Of a stretch of 64,000 nucleotides of DNA, positions 56,405 through 64,000 are shown piece by piece. This DNA is from Nocardia asteroides (lineage in GTDB: Bacteria > Actinomycetota > Actinomycetes > Mycobacteriales > Mycobacteriaceae). The notes beneath the pieces are model-generated. The model ran no database searches. It was not told where the DNA came from and worked only from the letters and a program-made list of their open reading frames with translations. Position 1 is the first letter of the stretch. The number at the start of each line of letters is the position of its first letter. A program made the position numbers and the translations under genes. Where the stretch lies: the NCBI RefSeq assembly GCF_021183625.1, contig NZ_CP089214.1:3968001-4032000 (forward strand), read 5' to 3'.

Positions 56405-57067
56405 TTTGTCGAGGCCGTGCAGGTGCCGCGCGGTCGGCGACGCGGCGACGGCCTCCGGATCCGGGTAGGTGCCGAAGAGCCGGTCGGCGGTGCCCGCGCT
56501 TGTCACCGTGAACCAGTAGTGCTCGTTCCGGTAGTGGTGGTGCCGGTGGTTGCGCCACACCGCGCGGTAGAGCGCGCGCTTCGGCCGGTAGTCGGTGTGG
56601 ATCAGGTAGTGCGTCCATTCGTACGCGGTGCCGAGCACGGTGATGGTCAGCAGGAAGGTGAGCCCGAGCTCGATCCGGGGGAAGGCGAGCAGGGCGATCG
56701 CGGTCAGCACCGCGATGGTGACCAGCAGTGAGCGCGGCGGGATGAAGATCAGCGGGATGTCGCGCGGGTCGGCGTGGTGCTCGCGGTGCTTGCGGGCCAG
56801 CTCGGAGTCGATCGAGACCGGTCCGAGCCGGCGCGGGCGCCAGTGCAGCACGGTCACGTGGATCACCCACTCGACGGCGGGGAAGGCGGCGAGCGCGAGC
56901 AGCGGCACCAGGGCGTCGGTCGGCCGCCAGTCGCCGAGCGCTAGCCGGGCGGTGAGCGCCGCGACCAGCGTCGCGGCGATCATCCAGGGCGAGGGGTGGC
57001 GCAGGAACTCCGTGAACGCGGCGCGCAGGGAGAGGCCGCGCCGGACCGGGCGGGCTCTGGTGCTCAT
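56396..57067 (-). CDS. Fatty acid hydroxylase / sterol desaturase family protein
   Basis: 223 aa with about four helices. The histidine clusters that bind two irons are clear: HVTVLHWRPRR, ARKHREHHADPRDIP, HYLIHTDYRP and NHRHHHYRNEHYWF. The family includes carotenoid hydroxylases, sterol desaturases and fatty acid hydroxylases; the substrate here is likely a membrane lipid. Its start overlaps the stop of the GntR gene by ATGA, so the two are co-translated. Confidence 0.83.
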   Translation of the reverse strand: MSTRARPVRRGLSLRAAFTEFLRHPSPWMIAATLVAALTARLALGDWRPTDALVPLLALAAFPAVEWVIHVTVLHWRPRRLGPVSIDSELARKHREHHADPRDIPLIFIPPRSLLVTIAVLTAIALLAFPRIELGLTFLLTITVLGTAYEWTHYLIHTDYRPKRALYRAVWRNHRHHHYRNEHYWFTVTSAGTADRLFGTYPDPEAVAASPTARHLHGLDKLP

Positions 57068-57933
57068 CGCTGCTCCTCCGGGGTGAGGATCTCGATCAGG
57101 GCGGTGGTTGCGGGCTCCAGCAGGGCGCGGGCCAGCGCGGCTGCCTCGTCGGGGTCGCCGTCCGCGACGGCGGCGGCGAGGGCGCGGTACGCCTCGGCAT
57201 TGCCCACCTCGGCGGACATGACCGGGGCCAGCGCCGCCAGCGCGGGTTCGTAGGCGGCGCGCAGCATGGTGAACATGAGCCGGAAGACGATGGAATCGGC
57301 GGCGTCGACCACGTGGTCCCAGAAGGTGAGGGCGGCTCGCTGCGCGGCAATGGGGTCGCCTGCCTCGGCGGCGACGGCCTCCGCGGCGGCGACGATATCG
57401 GCCGCGATGTCGCTGCGGCGGGCGACGGCAGCCGCGCCGGCGGCGTGAGGGGAGGCCGTGCCGGCAGCACCCCGGGGAGCCGCGTCGGTAGCGCTGTTGG
57501 GTGCTGCGCCGGCAGCGCTGAGTGCTGCGCTGGGATCGTCGCCGACGGCAGCGCGCAGGCGGCCAAGGCGGGCTGCGGCCAGCTCGGCCACCTTGGGGCC
57601 GTTGTGCAGCCGGACCTCGAGGATGCTGCGGGCCACCGCGGGCTCCAGCACGCCGTCCCGGATCAAGAGCCGGGGCAGGATCTCCAGCCCGGAGCCGTGC
57701 CGGTAGTCGAGCACGGTGGTCGCGTCGCCCTGCCGGACCGCGACCAGCCCGGCCCCGGCCAGCCGCTGCAGCGCCTCCCGCACGGCGGGCCGGGAGACGC
57801 CGAGCGCCTCGGCCAGCTGCCGCTCGCTCGGCAGCGTCGAACCGGGCGGGAGCTCGCCGCTGAGGACATCGGCCGCGATCTGTTCGAAGACGTCGGCCGA
57901 GACCGAGCGCCTGACCACCGGTTGCAAAGGCAT
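57064..57933 (-). CDS. GntR (FadR/FCD-type) regulator with Ala-rich insert
   Basis: 289 aa. Winged-helix domain at 10-75: ADVFEQIAADVLSGELPPGS, LPSERQLAEALGVSRPAVRE. The all-helical FCD effector domain follows, but residues about 131-173 are an Ala/Gly/Ser/Pro-rich insert (ALSAAGAAPNSATDAAPRG) before it resumes at DIAADIVAAAEAV. It ends LLEPATTALIEILTPEEQR. It probably controls itself and the hydroxylase gene it overlaps; a TGGT-CAT-ACCA site lies upstream. Confidence 0.85.
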   Translation of the reverse strand: MPLQPVVRRSVSADVFEQIAADVLSGELPPGSTLPSERQLAEALGVSRPAVREALQRLAGAGLVAVRQGDATTVLDYRHGSGLEILPRLLIRDGVLEPAVARSILEVRLHNGPKVAELAAARLGRLRAAVGDDPSAALSAAGAAPNSATDAAPRGAAGTASPHAAGAAAVARRSDIAADIVAAAEAVAAEAGDPIAAQRAALTFWDHVVDAADSIVFRLMFTMLRAAYEPALAALAPVMSAEVGNAEAYRALAAAVADGDPDEAAALARALLEPATTALIEILTPEEQR

Positions 57934-57969
57934 GCCGGAAGTCTGCGCCGAAGTTGGTCAGAGGTCAAG

Positions 57970-57980
57970 TGGTCATACCA
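57970..57980 (-). promoter_or_regulatory. FadR-type GntR operator
   Basis: TGGTCATACCA, a perfect TGGT-N3-ACCA repeat fitting the T-N-G-T-N3-A-C-N-A pattern of FadR-subfamily regulators. It is 37 bases before the GntR start. Confidence 0.65.
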
Positions 57981-57981
57981 G

Positions 57982-58629
57982 TCAGCTGGGGTCGGAGCCC
58001 CTGACCGCGGCCAGCCACAGCGCCGCCGCCACTCCCACCGAGCAGGCCGCCGCGAAGGCGTCGAGCCCGCCGCCGGCGATATACACCCAGAACAGCGCGG
58101 CGAACGGCGCGGCGACCGCGGACTGCGCGTCCAGCACCAGCCGCCGCCGAACCCCGCCCCGCGCCCCGGCGCCCGGATCCGGCCGGGACGGATTGTCGAC
58201 CAGCTGCCCCGGCGGCTCGGTGCGCCGCACCCGCCCCGAGGGGAACAGCCGCCCGTCGGCGACCAACAGCGCCTCCCCGGCCGGAACGTCCCGCTCCACC
58301 AGCGTGAGCAGCGCCGGATCGAAGAAGACCGGAACCCAGGCCGATCCACCCCCCGACTCCGGAACCACCTCGATCCACGACCGGCTGACCAGCCGGTGCT
58401 GCTGCCGCACCCGGCGCACCCGCACCCGCCCGCCCGCGGGCACCCCGCCCCCGATCCAGCCCAGCGCGAACGCCAGCTGCACCCCGCTGTACCCGAGAAT
58501 CCCGAGCGCGACCGCCGCGAGCCCGCCGAGCTGGTCCGGATCGGCGAACGGCGCCCACGCGGCACATACCGCGAGGGCGCCGATCGTCACGGACACCGGG
58601 TAGGCCGCCACTCGACGGCCCGCGCTCAC
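57982..58629 (-). CDS. Membrane protein in the peptide transporter unit
   Basis: 215 aa from GTG 58629, overlapping the stop of the second binding-protein gene by GTGA. Two N-terminal helices (VSVTIGALAVCAAWAPFADP region and GLAAVALGILGYSGVQLAFA), a middle of about 90 soluble residues (RSWIEVVPESGGGSAWVPVF, EALLVADGRLFPSGRV), and a helical C-terminus (APFAALFWVYIAGGGLDAFA). The middle resembles an anchored beta domain. No family recognised. Co-translation with a binding lipoprotein is odd and may be chance of gene order. Confidence 0.6.
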   Translation of the reverse strand: MSAGRRVAAYPVSVTIGALAVCAAWAPFADPDQLGGLAAVALGILGYSGVQLAFALGWIGGGVPAGGRVRVRRVRQQHRLVSRSWIEVVPESGGGSAWVPVFFDPALLTLVERDVPAGEALLVADGRLFPSGRVRRTEPPGQLVDNPSRPDPGAGARGGVRRRLVLDAQSAVAAPFAALFWVYIAGGGLDAFAAACSVGVAAALWLAAVRGSDPS

Positions 58630-60305
58630 TTCACGAAACCGATGGTGGTGTAGTCCAGCGAGGCCAGCCCGGCCGCGCCGAAGTTGGCCAGGTCGGCGCG
58701 GACGGCGACATTGCCCGGCGACTGCAGCAGCGGCAGCGAGTGCCCCTCCTCGAAGACCTTGCGGTCGATCTCGTTCGCCTTCTGCACCGCCTTCGCCGGG
58801 TCGAGCTCGGAGATGGTCTCCTCGATCAGCGCGTTCAGCTCGGGCGAGCCGATCCGGCCGTAGTTGCCCTGCAGGTCGTTCGGGTTGTACCCGTAGATCT
58901 GGTTCAGGCTGCCGAGCGGGAACGGGTCGCCGACCCAGGTCCACTGCGCGACGTCGAAGTTGCCCGGCTGGATCACGTCGGTGAAGTAGCCGCGGCCCGG
59001 CTTGGTCTCGATGTTCAGCTTGACCCCGACCGCGCTCAGGTTCTGCTGGATGATCTGCGCGATCTGCACCCAGGTGTCCGCGTCGTACATGATGTCGCGG
59101 ATCTCCAGCCTGCGGCCGTCCTTGACCCGGACGTCGCCGTCCAGCTTCCAGCCGAGCGCGTCCAGCTCGGCGGCTGCCGCGGCCGGGTCGAAGGGCGGGC
59201 TGTTGTCCTGGTAGCCCTCCTGGCCCTGCAGGTAGATGTGGTTGTTCAGCGGCTTCGGCTCCTGCACCAGCCCGTTGTGGATGGCGGTGGCGATGCCCTG
59301 CCGGTCGATCGCCTTGAAGATCGCCACCCGCAGCGCCGGGTCGGCCAGGATCGAGCCGGGCGCGCCGTTGAAGGTCAGGTGGCTCCAGCTGTTGCCGGGC
59401 GCGCGGCGGATCGCGATGCCCGGCGTGGCCTGCGCGGTGCGCAGGTCGTCGCGGGAGCCGATGCCGACGGCGTCGATCTCGTTGTTCTGCAGCGCCGGGA
59501 TCTGCGCGGCGCTGTCGAGCACGCTGTAGGTGATGGTGTCCAGCTTGGGCTTGTTCCCCCACCAGAGCGGGTTGTGGCCGAGCACGACCCGGCCCTGCGC
59601 CCGGTCCACCGACTGCACCAGGAACGGCCCCGCGGTCTGCCCGATGCCGTCCACCAGGCTCTTGTTGAACGCCTCCGGATTCTGCATCACCGCCTTGGGG
59701 AAGAGGAACGAGTTCCCGGCGAACTGCCCGCGCCAATCGGCGAAGTGCTTGTCGAAGGTGAGGATCGCCTGCTTGTCGTCGACGCCGCGCTCGACCTTCG
59801 CGACCCGGTCGAAGCCGCTGGTGTTGGCGATCAGGAAGGCCGGGTCGCGCCCGCTCAGCGCGTTGGCCTGGGCCGCGATGTCCTCCCAGGTGATCGGGGT
59901 TCCGTCGGACCACACCGCGGCCGGGTTGATGGTGTAGGTCACCTGCTGCGGCTCGGTGCCGGTGAGCTCGATGCTGGTGAAGTAGTCGGTGTTGATCGAG
60001 AGCGCGCCCGCGGCGTCGGTGCGGTAGGCGCGCGGCATGGCAGGCCGCAGCAGGCCGGTCAGCTCGGCGTCGTTGCCGTCGTTGGAGAGCGCGTTCCAGT
60101 TGGCGGGCAGCGCGGAGAGCGAGAGCCGCAGGTTGCCGCCGTCCTTCAGCTCGGCCGGGTCGCGCGGGTTGATGTCGCTGCTGCTGCCGATCGCGGCCAC
60201 CGCGCCGTCCGGTGCGCCGGAGTCGTCGGTGCTACACCCGGTCGCGATCAGGCTCAGCGCGATCAGGGGTATCGCGAGACGGGCCACCGTGGTTCTGGCA
60301 CGCAT
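58626..60305 (-). CDS. Oligopeptide-type solute-binding lipoprotein, copy 2
   Basis: 559 aa from ATG 60305. Lipobox SLIATGC puts the lipid cysteine at residue 24. ABC family 5 binding protein (DppA/OppA type): LSALPANWNALSNDG near the start, YTINPAAVWSDGTPITWEDI, GPFLVQSVDRAQGRVVLGHN, and SPELNALIEETISELD. It delivers peptides or similar ligands to the transporter. It is a clear tandem copy of the next gene, with many identical segments. Confidence 0.9.
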   Translation of the reverse strand: MRARTTVARLAIPLIALSLIATGCSTDDSGAPDGAVAAIGSSSDINPRDPAELKDGGNLRLSLSALPANWNALSNDGNDAELTGLLRPAMPRAYRTDAAGALSINTDYFTSIELTGTEPQQVTYTINPAAVWSDGTPITWEDIAAQANALSGRDPAFLIANTSGFDRVAKVERGVDDKQAILTFDKHFADWRGQFAGNSFLFPKAVMQNPEAFNKSLVDGIGQTAGPFLVQSVDRAQGRVVLGHNPLWWGNKPKLDTITYSVLDSAAQIPALQNNEIDAVGIGSRDDLRTAQATPGIAIRRAPGNSWSHLTFNGAPGSILADPALRVAIFKAIDRQGIATAIHNGLVQEPKPLNNHIYLQGQEGYQDNSPPFDPAAAAAELDALGWKLDGDVRVKDGRRLEIRDIMYDADTWVQIAQIIQQNLSAVGVKLNIETKPGRGYFTDVIQPGNFDVAQWTWVGDPFPLGSLNQIYGYNPNDLQGNYGRIGSPELNALIEETISELDPAKAVQKANEIDRKVFEEGHSLPLLQSPGNVAVRADLANFGAAGLASLDYTTIGFVK

Positions 60306-60334
60306 GGCACTCCTTCCGGTCCGGTTCGGCGGGG

Positions 60335-62002
60335 TCACTTCAGGAACCCGATCCTGGTGTAGTCGTAGGATGCGAGCCCGGGCGCGCCGTAGTTCGCCAG
60401 CTCGGCCCGCACGGCGACGTTACCCGTGGACTGCACCAGCGGAACCGAGAAGCCGATCTCGAAGAGTCTCCGGTCGACCTCGTTGGCGAGTTCGATCGCC
60501 TTCGCCTGGTCCAGCTCGGCCAGCGTGCGCTCGATCAGGGCGTTGATCTCCGGGGTGCCGATCCGGCCGTAGTTGCCCTGCAGGTCGTCCGGGTTGTAGG
60601 CGTACACCTGCGGCAGGCTGCTCAGCGGGAAGGCGTCGCCGGACCAGACCCAGTGCGCCACGTCGAAATCGCCCGGCTTGATCACGTTCGTGAAGTACCC
60701 CGAGCCGGACTTGGTGTCGATGCTCATCCGCACCCCGATCGCGGCCAGGTTCTGCTGGATGATCTGCGCGATCTGCACCCAGGACTGGGCGTTGTACATG
60801 ACGTCGCGGAACTCCAGCCTGCGGCCGTCCTTGACCCGGACGTCGCCGTCCAGCTTCCAGCCGAGCGCGTCCAGCTCGGCGGCGGCCGCGGCCGGGTCGA
60901 AGGGCAGGCTGTTGTCCACGTACCCGAGCTGGCCCTCCACGTAGACGTGGTTGCCGAGCGGCCGCGGCTGCTGCACCAGCCCGTTCTGCACCGCGTTCGC
61001 GATGCCGGCCCGGTCGATGGCCTTCGAGATCGCCACCCGCAGCGCCGGGTCGGCGAAGATCGAGCCGGGCGCGCCGTTGAAGGTCAGGTGGCTCCAGCTG
61101 TTGCCGGGCGCGCGCCGGATCGCCACCCCCGGCGTCGCGCGCGCGGTGCGCATGTCGTCGATGGAGGCGATGCCGATGGCGTCGATCTCGTTGTTCTGCA
61201 GCGCGGGCATGGTCGCGTCGTCGGTGAGCACCGAGAAGGTGATGGTGTCCAGCTTCGGCCGGTTCCCCCACCAGCGCGGGTTGTGGCCGAGCACGACCCG
61301 GCCCTGGGCCCGGTCCACCGACTGCACCAGGAATGGCCCCGCGGTCAGGCCGATGCCGTCCACCTGGCTGTCGTTGAACGCCTCCGGTGTCGCCGTCACC
61401 GACTCCGGCACCAGGAAGGTGTTCCCGGCGAACTGGCCGCGCCAGTCGGCGTAGTGCTTGTCGAAGGTGAGGATCGCCTGCTTGTCGTCGACGCCGCGCT
61501 CGACCTTCGCGACCCGGTCGAAGCCGTTGGTCATCTTGATCAGGTAGCGCGGGTCGCGGCCGCTCAGCGCGTTGGCCTGGGCGGCGAGGTCGCGGTAGGT
61601 GATCGGGGTGCCGTCGGACCAGACCGCGCTCGGGTTGATCGTGTAGGTCACCCGCTGCGGCTGCTCGCCGGTCAGTTCCACGCTGGTGAAGAAGTCGGTG
61701 TTGACGCTGAGCGCGCCTGCCGCGTCGGTGTTGAAGGCGCGCGGCAGGGTGGGGCGCACGATGCCGCTCACCCCGCCGTCGGCGTCGGTGTGCAGCGGGT
61801 TCCAGTTCTGCGGCAGCGCGGTGGCGGCGAGCCGCAGGTTGCCGCCGTCGCGCAGCTCGGCGACGTCGCGCGGGTTGATGTCGCTGGTGCTGCCGAGGGT
61901 CGCGTCGCCGTCGGCGGCCGGGTCGTCGGGGCTCGCACACCCGCCGAGCACCAGCCCCGCGGCCAGCAGCGGAATCACCCAGCGTGTCGTGCGCCTGCCC
62001 AC
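60335..62002 (-). CDS. Oligopeptide-type solute-binding lipoprotein, copy 1
   Basis: 555 aa from GTG 62002 with AGGAG at 7 bases. Lipobox GLVLGGC, lipid cysteine at residue 22. Same family-5 layout as its neighbour: ALPQNWNPLHTDADGG, YTINPSAVWSDGTPITYRDL, GPFLVQSVDRAQGRVVLGHN, WSHLTFNGAPGSIFADPALR and GTPEINALIERTLAELD. The two proteins differ mainly in the first 100 residues and short loops, hinting at related but distinct ligands. It follows the ATPase gene by 10 bases. Confidence 0.9.
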   Translation of the reverse strand: MGRRTTRWVIPLLAAGLVLGGCASPDDPAADGDATLGSTSDINPRDVAELRDGGNLRLAATALPQNWNPLHTDADGGVSGIVRPTLPRAFNTDAAGALSVNTDFFTSVELTGEQPQRVTYTINPSAVWSDGTPITYRDLAAQANALSGRDPRYLIKMTNGFDRVAKVERGVDDKQAILTFDKHYADWRGQFAGNTFLVPESVTATPEAFNDSQVDGIGLTAGPFLVQSVDRAQGRVVLGHNPRWWGNRPKLDTITFSVLTDDATMPALQNNEIDAIGIASIDDMRTARATPGVAIRRAPGNSWSHLTFNGAPGSIFADPALRVAISKAIDRAGIANAVQNGLVQQPRPLGNHVYVEGQLGYVDNSLPFDPAAAAAELDALGWKLDGDVRVKDGRRLEFRDVMYNAQSWVQIAQIIQQNLAAIGVRMSIDTKSGSGYFTNVIKPGDFDVAHWVWSGDAFPLSSLPQVYAYNPDDLQGNYGRIGTPEINALIERTLAELDQAKAIELANEVDRRLFEIGFSVPLVQSTGNVAVRAELANYGAPGLASYDYTRIGFLK

Positions 62003-62012
62003 CGTCGTTCTC

Positions 62013-63851
62013 CTATCCGCTGACGACCGGAATCGGTACCGCGTCGATCAGCGCGCGGGTGTACTCGTGCTTCGGGTCAGCGAAGATCTGTTCCGCGGGC
62101 CCGGCTTCGACGATCTTGCCGCGGTACATGACCGCGATGTCGTGCGCCAGATTGCGGACGACCGAGAGGTCGTGCGAGACGAAGAGGTAGGAGAGCCGGT
62201 GCTCGGCCTGCAGCGCGCGCAGCAGGTTCAGCACGCCCGCCTGGATGGAGACGTCCAGCGAGGAGACCGGCTCGTCCAGTACCAGGAGCTTGGGCGCGAG
62301 CGCGAGCGCCCGCGCGATGCTGATCCGCTGCTTCTGCCCGCCGGAGAAGTCGGCCGGGTAGCGCTCCGCGTGCTCCGGTCGCAGCCCGACCTGGGCGAGC
62401 AGCTCCGGCACCCGGCGGGCGATCTCGGCGCGCGGCCGCCGGTCGATGCGCAGCGGCTCGGCGATGGCGTCGAAGACCGGGAGCCGCGGGTCCAGCGACG
62501 CGGTTGGGTCCTGGAACACGATCTGCATGGCCCGGCGCAGCTCCCGCCTGCGCTCGCCGGTGAGCGCCGCGACATCGGTGCCGAGGATCTCGATCCGGCC
62601 CTCCTGCGGCCTGGCCAGATCCAGGATCTGGGTCAGCGTCGTCGACTTGCCCGACCCGGACTCGCCGACCAGCGCCAGCGTGCGGCCCTCGCGCACCTCC
62701 AGGTCGATCCCGTCGACCGCGCGGACCTCGCCCTTCTTCCGTTTGAAGACCAGCCCCGAGGTCAGCGGGAAGGTCTTGACCAGCCCCGAGACCCGCAGCA
62801 CCACATCCGGTTTCGTGACTGCGACGGGCTCCGGCGGCGCCTCGATCTCGGCCCGGTAGGCGCCGAAGAGGTCGCCGGAGCCGACCTCGCCGGTGCGGAT
62901 GCAGGCGGCGCGGTGCGCGGGCGCGACCTCGGCCAGCGGCGGCTCGGCGGCCAGGCACCCGTCCACCGCGACCGGGCAGCGCGGGGCGAACGAGCAGCCG
63001 GGTGGCAGCGCGTGCATGGCGGGCGGGGCGCCGACGATCGGGATGAGCGGCCTGCGTGCCGGGCCGTCCATGCGCGGGATGGAGCCGAGCAGCCCCACCG
63101 TGTACGGCATCCGCGGCACGCCGAAGAGCTCGCCCGCGCTCGCCGTCTCCACGATCCGGCCCGCGTACATGACCGCGACCCGGTCGGCGAGGGTGGCGGC
63201 GATCCCCATGTCGTGGGTGATCATCACGACGCCGGCGCCGGTGATGTCGCGCGCCTTGCGCAGCAGCCCGAGGATCTGCTGCTGCACCGTGACGTCGAGC
63301 GCGGTGGTCGGCTCGTCGCAGATGATCAGCGCCGGGTCGTTGGCGATGGCCATGGCGATCACCACGCGCTGCCGCATGCCGCCGGAGAACTCGTGCGGGA
63401 AGGCCTTGGCGCGCAGCTCCGGCTCCGGGATGCCGACCAGGTCGAGCAGCTCGACCGCGCGCTTCGCCGCCGCGGCCTTGCCCATCTTCCCGTGCGCGAG
63501 CAGCGCCTCCGCGATCTGCTCGCCCACCCGGTAGACCGGGGTGAGCGCGGAGAGCGGGTCCTGGAAGACCATGCTCACGGTGCTGCCGCGCAGCTTGGAG
63601 AGTTCGCGGTCGCCGAGGCCGAGCAGCTCCCTGCCGCGCAGCCGGATCGAGCCGCTCACCCGCGCCTGGTCCGGCAGCAGCCCCATGACGGCCAGCGACG
63701 AGACCGACTTGCCCGAGCCGGATTCGCCGACGATGGCGAGGACTTCGCCGTCGGAGACGGTGTAATCCACCCCCCGCACCGCATCGATGCGCCCCTCTTC
63801 GCCCGGGAAAGAAACCCGCAGGTCACGAACTTCCAACAGCGGATCGGTCAC
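62013..63851 (-). CDS. Fused dual ABC ATPase (DppDF-type)
   Basis: 612 aa from GTG 63851, overlapping the permease stop by GTGA. Two complete nucleotide-binding domains in one chain. First: Walker A GESGSGKSVSS, signature SGGMRQRV, Walker B ALIICDEPTTALD, and the C-terminal oligopeptide cysteine region PGCSFAPRCPVAVDGC, which in this family can bind an Fe-S cluster. Second: GESGSGKSTTL, SGGQKQRIS, LLVLDEPVSSLD. Powers import through the DppBC-type permeases. Confidence 0.93.
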   Translation of the reverse strand: MTDPLLEVRDLRVSFPGEEGRIDAVRGVDYTVSDGEVLAIVGESGSGKSVSSLAVMGLLPDQARVSGSIRLRGRELLGLGDRELSKLRGSTVSMVFQDPLSALTPVYRVGEQIAEALLAHGKMGKAAAAKRAVELLDLVGIPEPELRAKAFPHEFSGGMRQRVVIAMAIANDPALIICDEPTTALDVTVQQQILGLLRKARDITGAGVVMITHDMGIAATLADRVAVMYAGRIVETASAGELFGVPRMPYTVGLLGSIPRMDGPARRPLIPIVGAPPAMHALPPGCSFAPRCPVAVDGCLAAEPPLAEVAPAHRAACIRTGEVGSGDLFGAYRAEIEAPPEPVAVTKPDVVLRVSGLVKTFPLTSGLVFKRKKGEVRAVDGIDLEVREGRTLALVGESGSGKSTTLTQILDLARPQEGRIEILGTDVAALTGERRRELRRAMQIVFQDPTASLDPRLPVFDAIAEPLRIDRRPRAEIARRVPELLAQVGLRPEHAERYPADFSGGQKQRISIARALALAPKLLVLDEPVSSLDVSIQAGVLNLLRALQAEHRLSYLFVSHDLSVVRNLAHDIAVMYRGKIVEAGPAEQIFADPKHEYTRALIDAVPIPVVSG

Positions 63852-64000
63852 GACTTCTTCTCCGACTTCTTGGACCGAGCCCGCGCGGCACCGGGATCGA
63901 AGGCATCGCGCAGACCGTCGCCGACCAGGTTGGCGCAGAGCACGACGAGGATCAGCAGCCCGCCTGCGAAGAGGAACAGCCACGGGAAGGTGAGCGCGGA
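63848..64000 (-). CDS. ABC transporter permease (DppC-type), 3' end
   Basis: Last 50 codons of a permease; the rest lies outside the window. Reads TFPWLFLFAGGLLILVVLCA (final helix), then NLVGDGLRDAFDPGAARARS and a KKSEKKS tail. NLVGDGLRDAFDP is the standard C-terminal signature of DppC/OppC. It is co-translated with the ATPase and is the head of the visible transporter unit. Confidence 0.88.
   Translation of the reverse strand, partial: SALTFPWLFLFAGGLLILVVLCANLVGDGLRDAFDPGAARARSKKSEKKS

Overview
The window is a very GC-rich stretch of an actinobacterial chromosome, most likely Nocardia or a close mycolate-producing relative. The clues are a PE-PPE-EspG trio, a fused LysX (lysyl-phosphatidylglycerol synthase plus lysyl-tRNA synthetase), a secreted cutinase-like hydrolase, several actinobacterial DUF families (DUF5313, DUF5926, DUF6474), frequent GTG starts and many 4-base GTGA gene overlaps. 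From memory of the M. tuberculosis map, the sodA - glpQ - ferritin - DUF2470 - pheA - phosphatase - metallopeptidase - septum-formation protein - serS run mirrors the Rv3834c-Rv3846 neighbourhood, with gltBD (Rv3858c/Rv3859c) also nearby. That block lies within roughly 150 kb of oriC in mycobacteria, so this window is probably origin-proximal.

Layout. 1-3.2 kb: gltB (3' part) and gltD. 3.5-10 kb: a secreted cutinase-like protein, small envelope proteins (two of them paralogous) and lysX. 10-15 kb: S4 protein, RraA family, then a minus-strand block with an SRPBCC protein and a YcnI-CopC-CopD copper module. 15-19 kb: TM0106-type nuclease coupled to htpG. 19-23 kb: methyltransferase, two divergent short-chain dehydrogenases, a TetR regulator and a TMEM165/GDT1-type cation transporter. 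23-29 kb: sodA, a DnaA-box-rich noncoding stretch, rhodanese, DUF4328 protein, glycerophosphodiesterase and DUF5926 protein.

29-36 kb is an iron and envelope region: bfrB, a second ferritin whose ferroxidase site is broken, an LCP-family transferase, a CPBP protease, an MpaB-type oxygenase with a divergent TetR gene, and a DUF2470 gene with a near-consensus IdeR box. 36-43 kb: pheA, a histidine phosphatase, the PE-PPE-EspG set, a zincin, a septum-formation protein and serS. 43-52.5 kb: a GGDEF-EAL protein with an altered GGDAF site, transporters, a MauE-thioredoxin fusion, a BP74-like protein, an MBL-Rieske (CMP-Neu5Ac hydroxylase-like) protein, a lipoprotein, an acyltransferase and tRNA-Gly(GCC). 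52.8-64 kb: a proline-rich membrane protein, a copper P-type ATPase with a CsoR-like operator, a fatty-acid-hydroxylase-type protein with a GntR regulator, and an oligopeptide-type ABC transporter with two tandem solute-binding lipoproteins.

No insertion sequence, prophage or CRISPR array was seen. The most notable items are the tandem active/inactive ferritin pair with iron boxes, the DnaA-box cluster far from any dnaA gene, the orphan PE-PPE-EspG set, and the BP74 / CMAH-like pair. Gene calls are read from sequence motifs; names are family-level unless a symbol is given.
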